In this document: positions 60,910 to 64,000 of the stretch, piece by piece
Position numbering within the stretch: position 1 is the stretch's first letter
How the letters are laid out: the number at the start of each line of letters is the position of its first letter
Origin: Jiangella endophytica
GTDB taxonomy: Bacteria; Actinomycetota; Actinomycetes; Jiangellales; Jiangellaceae
Reading direction: 5' to 3'
Assembly: GCF_003427025.1 (NCBI RefSeq)
Contig: NZ_QVAI01000008.1
Span: 234,985 to 298,984 of the forward strand
DNA: 64,000 nucleotides
Translations under genes and position numbers: made by a program
The notes under the pieces: model-generated
What the model saw: only the letters and a program-made list of their open reading frames with translations
Databases searched by the model: none
Told to the model about the DNA's origin: nothing

Positions 60910-61032
60910 TCAGAGGGCGCAGAAGCCGTCGGCGCACTCGCCGGCGTCGGTGTCGCCGTCCGGGGCGCCGAGCACGATCAGTCCCTGCGGCAGCGCGTCG
61001 GCGTCGGTCGTGATGTCCCGGGGCTCACTCAT
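60910..61032 (-). CDS. Small peptide with C-terminal CX4C, upstream of the DsbA protein
   Basis: A 40-residue peptide starting MSEPRDITTDADALPQGL at ATG 61032 and ending GECADGFCAL. It is acidic, has no signal or membrane segment, and its only two Cys lie in a CADGFC motif at the C-terminus. There is no ribosome site; an inverted repeat five bases before the ATG suggests a leaderless message. The next gene, 26 bp on, is the FrnE-type DsbA protein, which makes a thiol/disulfide partnership or a peptide metal-binding role plausible. I do not recognise a named family; it could also be an uncharacterised small protein conserved with FrnE genes. Confidence 0.55.
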   Translation of the reverse strand: MSEPRDITTDADALPQGLIVLGAPDGDTDAGECADGFCAL

Positions 61033-61036
61033 GATG

Positions 61037-61050
61037 GTTGAAGCGTCAAC
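61037..61050. promoter_or_regulatory. TTGAC-type operator upstream of the small-peptide gene
   Basis: GTTGAAGCGTCAAC is five bases upstream of the start at 61032. It matches GTTGACGTGTCAAC at 58658 in 11 of 14 positions, including both outer GTTGA and GTCAAC parts. Confidence 0.5.
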
Positions 61051-61140
61051 GGGTCCCGCCGCATTCCCTCGCGACGGCCAAGTCGGCGCGGTGGGGGCCT
61101 GGCCGGCCCTCACCTGACCGTCAGCTGACCCGCCAGCGGA

Positions 61141-61231
61141 TTGTGAGCGTTCTCAAAGTGTGATCCGGCGGTCTTGACATCGCGCTCCACTGCGGTAACT
61201 TCTGCGTCACGCCATCGTATTTAACGATAAA
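61141..61231 (+). promoter_or_regulatory. Plus-strand promoter with two LacI-type operators, no clear gene
   Basis: TTGACA (61174) and TAACTT (61196) are 16 bases apart. Upstream at 61141-61156 is TTGTGAGCGTTCTCAA, and downstream at 61220-61231 is TTTAACGATAAA; both are CG-centred near-palindromes of LacI-family type. A GAGAGGAG ribosome site and ATG 61259 follow, but that frame runs into the 3' end of lacI on the other strand. Confidence 0.5.
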
Positions 61232-61285
61232 GCAATGCTGCTGGCGAGAGGAGCGGGCATGATCGTCACCGCGAGCCGCCTGCTC

Positions 61286-62293
61286 TCAGCGCGTCGTCTC
61301 GCGCAGCACGAGGCGGGCGTTCACCATGGTCGTCACCTGCGCGGCCCCGTCGGCGCCGGGCACGGCCATGCGGCGGTCCAGCAGGTCCAGGATGGTGTCG
61401 GCCATCGCCTCGTTGCCCGGTTCGACGGACGAGAGCCGCGGCACCAGGAAGTCCGTCTCCGTGCCGTTGTCGAACCCGACGACCTGCGCGTCGCCCGGCA
61501 CGTCGACGCCCAGGTCGGCCAGCGCCCGCAGCACGCCCATGGCGGCCGCGTCGGTGAGCACGAACGCCGCGTCGAACGCGACACCGGACTCGTGCAGCCG
61601 GGTCGTCGCCTCGTAGCCCGATCGGGACGAGAACGACTCGACCTCGATCACCAGCCGCTCGTCGACCTCGACACCCGCCTCGGCGTGGGCCTGACGGTAG
61701 CCGCGGGTGCGCAGCGACGGCATGTCGTCGACGTGGTCGTCGTGCTTGCCGCCGATGACGGCGATGCGCCGGGCCCCGGTGGTCAGCAGGTGCTCCGTGG
61801 CGAGCCGGGCGCCGCCGACGTTGTCCATCATGACGTGGTCGAAGGTCTCCGGGACCGGGCGCTCGCCGATGAACACGACCGGCGTCTCGAACCGCACCTG
61901 CTCGAGGTCGGCGGAGTCGAGCCGCAGCAGGCTCATGATGACGCCGTCGTACATGCGCAGGCGGCCGAACGAGATGGCCTCGAGCTCGCGCTCGGCGCTG
62001 GCGCCGGTGCGTTCCAGCACCAGGTGGAGACCGCGGCGTTCCACCCCGCGGGCGAGCCGGGTGGCCAGCTGCGCGTAGTACGGCCCGTCGAGGTCGGGGA
62101 CGATCAGGCCGACGGCGCCGGTGCGGCCGGCGCGCAGGTGCCGGGCGGCGAGGTTCACCTGGTAGCCGAGGTCGGCGATGGTGGCCAGCACCCGCAGCCG
62201 GGTGTCGGCGCTCACCCCCGGCCGCCCGTTGATGACGTTCGACACGGTCATCGCCGAGACGCCGGCCTCACGGGCCACATCGATCATCCGCAC
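61286..62293 (-). CDS. LacI family transcriptional regulator
   Basis: A 335-residue regulator. The helix-turn-helix is at the N-terminus (MIDVAREAGVSAMTVSNVIN), with the hinge helix AARHLRAGRTGAVGLIVPDL. The C-terminal half is a periplasmic-binding-protein fold with LEQVRFETPVVFIGERPVP, RRIAVIGGKHDDHVDD and DVPGDAQVVGFDNGTET. It probably responds to a sugar. Possible starts are ATG 62287, GTG 62293 or GTG 62296; 62293 has the best ribosome-site spacing. It is divergent from the sugar importer at 62352, which is its likely target. CebR-like operators lie unusually at its 3' side (61141, 61220). Confidence 0.93.
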   Translation of the reverse strand: MRMIDVAREAGVSAMTVSNVINGRPGVSADTRLRVLATIADLGYQVNLAARHLRAGRTGAVGLIVPDLDGPYYAQLATRLARGVERRGLHLVLERTGASAERELEAISFGRLRMYDGVIMSLLRLDSADLEQVRFETPVVFIGERPVPETFDHVMMDNVGGARLATEHLLTTGARRIAVIGGKHDDHVDDMPSLRTRGYRQAHAEAGVEVDERLVIEVESFSSRSGYEATTRLHESGVAFDAAFVLTDAAAMGVLRALADLGVDVPGDAQVVGFDNGTETDFLVPRLSSVEPGNEAMADTILDLLDRRMAVPGADGAAQVTTMVNARLVLRETTR

Positions 62294-62351
62294 CACCGCT
62301 CCATCATCCCGCGACTGTCCAGTCACGCCAGCAACCGAAGGAGTGATCCCG

Positions 62352-63590
62352 ATGACGCGACGCTCGAGAGTCCTGCCCGCCGTCCTGGCCACCGCCGTGC
62401 TGACCATCGCCGCCTGCGGCGGTGGCGGTGACAGCGCCGAGGGCGGCGACACCACGCTGACCCTGCTCTCCTGGGACAACGAGGAGATCATGACGCCGCT
62501 GATCGACGCGTTCGAGCAGGCCCATCCCGACATCGCCGTGGAGGTGTCCTACTCGCCGCCGGTCGCCGAGTACATCCAGACGCTGCAGACCCGGGTGCTC
62601 TCCGGGACGGCGCCCGACGTGTTCCTCATCGCCGCGGAGAACAAGACCAACCTCATCGAGGGCGGGCACGTGCTCGATCTGGCCGGTGAGGACTTCCTCG
62701 CCAACGTGCCGGAGTTCAACCAGCAGACCTACGGCGCCGACGGCGCGGTCTACGGGCTGTCGCTCGCCTCGTGGGGCGCGGGCATCGTCTACAACAAGGA
62801 GCTGCTGGCCCAGGCGGGTGCGGAGGCGCCGCCGCGGGACTGGGACGAGTTCCTCGACCTGTGCGCGGAGCTGAAGGCGGCCGGCGTCACGCCGTACCTC
62901 GAGGCGGTCGACGGCATCCCCTTCATCGTGGCCGCGTTCCTCGGCGCGCACGACGCATCGCTCGGCCACACGATGGACGACGAGATCTTCGCCGGCGACT
63001 CGACGTTCGAGGAGCACTGGACGCCGGTGCTGGAGCAGTACTACCGGCTCTACGACGAGGACCTCGTCACTCCCGACACCGTCGGACTCACCGGCGACCA
63101 GGTGCAGAGCGAGTTCGCCAACGGGAACGTCGCGATGATGGTCGCCGGCCCGTGGACCATCGGCCCGCTGCGCGAACAGGCGCCGGACCTCGAGTTCGAG
63201 ATGGTGCCGATCCCCGGCGTGGAGGGCGGCGAGCCCTACTTCGCCGGCGCCGCCAGCCCGGGCTACGCGATCAATCCCGAGTCCGAGAACGTCGAGGCGG
63301 CCAGGACCCTGCTCGGCTTCCTCTCCTCCCCCGAGGGCGTCGAGACCTTCCAGACCGCGAGCAACGCGATCACCGTCACCGACGACTTCCAGCCGGAGAT
63401 CGACGAGGCGCTCGCCCCGATCGTCGAGAACGTCCGCGCCGGCGACGTCTACCTGCCGCAGATCGCCTGGCAACGCGCCGAGGACATCCTGAACGTCGAG
63501 GCCACCGCCCAGATCCAGCTCATGGTGCAGGGACAGCTGACCCCGCGAGAGGTGGCGCAGGCGCTGGACCGGAAGCTGGCCTCGTCGTGA
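62352..63590 (+). CDS. Extracellular sugar-binding lipoprotein, carbohydrate ABC (CUT1) type
   Basis: A 412-residue lipoprotein starting MTRRSRVLPAVLATAVLT at ATG 62352, with GAAGGAG eight bases upstream. The lipobox is LTIAACGGG (Cys near residue 21). The family-1 binding fold shows LTLLSWDNEEIMTPLIDAFE, YIQTLQTRVLSGTAPDVFLI, YGLSLASWGAGIVYNKELL, SEFANGNVAMMVAGPW and FAGAASPGYAIN. It belongs to the CUT1 class, which imports oligosaccharides or glycosides, and differs from the ribose-type importers elsewhere in the window. Its stop overlaps the permease start by 4 bp. Confidence 0.93.
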   Translation: MTRRSRVLPAVLATAVLTIAACGGGGDSAEGGDTTLTLLSWDNEEIMTPLIDAFEQAHPDIAVEVSYSPPVAEYIQTLQTRVLSGTAPDVFLIAAENKTNLIEGGHVLDLAGEDFLANVPEFNQQTYGADGAVYGLSLASWGAGIVYNKELLAQAGAEAPPRDWDEFLDLCAELKAAGVTPYLEAVDGIPFIVAAFLGAHDASLGHTMDDEIFAGDSTFEEHWTPVLEQYYRLYDEDLVTPDTVGLTGDQVQSEFANGNVAMMVAGPWTIGPLREQAPDLEFEMVPIPGVEGGEPYFAGAASPGYAINPESENVEAARTLLGFLSSPEGVETFQTASNAITVTDDFQPEIDEALAPIVENVRAGDVYLPQIAWQRAEDILNVEATAQIQLMVQGQLTPREVAQALDRKLASS

Positions 63591-64000
63591 CGGTCGTCAC
63601 CGGCGCCTCGCGGCCCGGGACCGACGGCGCCCGCGGCGGCGCCGTCGCCCGGCGCCGCAGGCAGGGACCGTCGGGCGGCTGGCGCGAGGCCGGCGCCCAC
63701 CAGCTGTTCCTCGTGCCGGTGGCCGCGGTGTTCATCGTGCTGTTCGTCATCCCGCTCGGGCAGACGTTCTACTGGAGCCTCACCGACTTCACCGGTTACT
63801 CCGACGACGTCGCGTTCGTCGGGCTGCAGAACTACCGCGTCATCGTCTCCGATCCGTCGATGCTGGCCGGCCTGGGTTTCACCCTGCTGTTCGCCGTCGG
63901 CACCACCGTGCTGATCACCGTCCTCGCCGTCCCGCTGGCGGTCGCGCTGAACCAGCGGCTGATCGGACGGAACCTCGCCCGGTCGCTGTTCTTCTTCCCC
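63587..64000 (+). CDS. Carbohydrate ABC transporter permease, N-terminal part
   Basis: The frame opens at GTG 63587, overlapping the binding-protein stop (GTGA), and stays open to the last base, giving 138 residues. After a basic Gly/Arg-rich N-terminus of about 40 residues come hydrophobic segments (LFLVPVAAVFIVLFVIPLGQ, FTLLFAVGTTVLITVLAVPL) and the phrases TFYWSLTDFTGYS and FVGLQNYRVIV, which mark the MalF-type sugar permease. The rest of the gene, and presumably a second permease, lies outside the window. Confidence 0.9.
   Translation, partial: MTVVTGASRPGTDGARGGAVARRRRQGPSGGWREAGAHQLFLVPVAAVFIVLFVIPLGQTFYWSLTDFTGYSDDVAFVGLQNYRVIVSDPSMLAGLGFTLLFAVGTTVLITVLAVPLAVALNQRLIGRNLARSLFFFP

Noticed and set aside
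61235..62431. Plus-strand frame following the orphan promoter, 398 codons
   Set aside because: It lies almost wholly antisense to the clear lacI gene and reads as a shadow; only the promoter and operators are kept.

Overview
The window is very GC-rich DNA with dense, overlapping genes, GTG/TTG starts, Tat and lipobox signals, an IdeR-type iron box and CebR-like LacI operators. This points to an actinobacterium with a large genome, possibly of the Jiangella type; that genus guess is inference from gene content, not from a marker gene. About 44 genes are supported. Two thirds of the window concerns uptake and extracellular processing of glycosides.

Layout. 1-732 is the tail of a secreted subtilase. 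1286-2754 (minus) is a small conserved protein and an RpoD-like alternative sigma factor. 25190 down to 2992 (minus) is one long gene train, Module A: a ROK repressor, a ribose-type ABC importer, a Gfo/Idh/MocA dehydrogenase and a 2130-residue secreted ThuA/quinoprotein/DUF1080 protein. It continues through a short leader reading frame with a hairpin, inositol-3-phosphate synthase, and a set matching the ebo 'metabolite traffic' cluster (UbiA-like EboC, TIM barrel, EboA, TatD-like EboB, EboE, EboF-like phosphodiesterase), ending in two TIM-barrel isomerases. 25659-36750 holds a VOC protein, two more secreted quinoprotein dehydrogenases, a Tat-exported TIM barrel, a ROK regulator and an iron-regulated siderophore-binding lipoprotein. 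55390 down to 36789 (minus) is Module C: Gfo/Idh, ABC ATPase, two permeases, binding protein, TIM barrel, two giant ThuA/quinoprotein proteins and a small membrane protein, with a divergent ROK regulator at 55502. 56852-64000 holds an LLM flavin oxidoreductase with its FMN reductase, xylulokinase, an FrnE-type DsbA protein with a 40-residue cysteine peptide, a LacI regulator, and the start of a second class of sugar ABC importer that runs off the window.

How it may work together. Gfo/Idh dehydrogenases, ThuA domains, DUF1080 (3-keto-disaccharide hydrolase) domains and TIM-barrel isomerases are the known parts of oxidation-first (3-keto) glycoside breakdown. Here they occur twice, each time with its own importer and ROK regulator, and the ThuA, quinoprotein and DUF1080 parts are fused into giant exported proteins. 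Module A also connects this to inositol-phosphate synthesis and an ebo-like translocation cluster, with the inositol-phosphate synthase standing where ebo clusters usually carry a dehydroquinate-synthase-like cyclase (EboD). That linkage is the most interesting feature of the window.

Non-coding structure. Several dispersed palindromic repeats occur: a family at 33991, 49175 and 56754, a pair at 884 and 28640, a weaker pair at 29064 and 33794, and one lying in frame inside the UbiA gene at 10289. Matching operator pairs are visible for ROK genes (35754, 55410) and for the LLM and DsbA operons (58658, 61037). I saw no tRNA, rRNA, CRISPR array or transposase.
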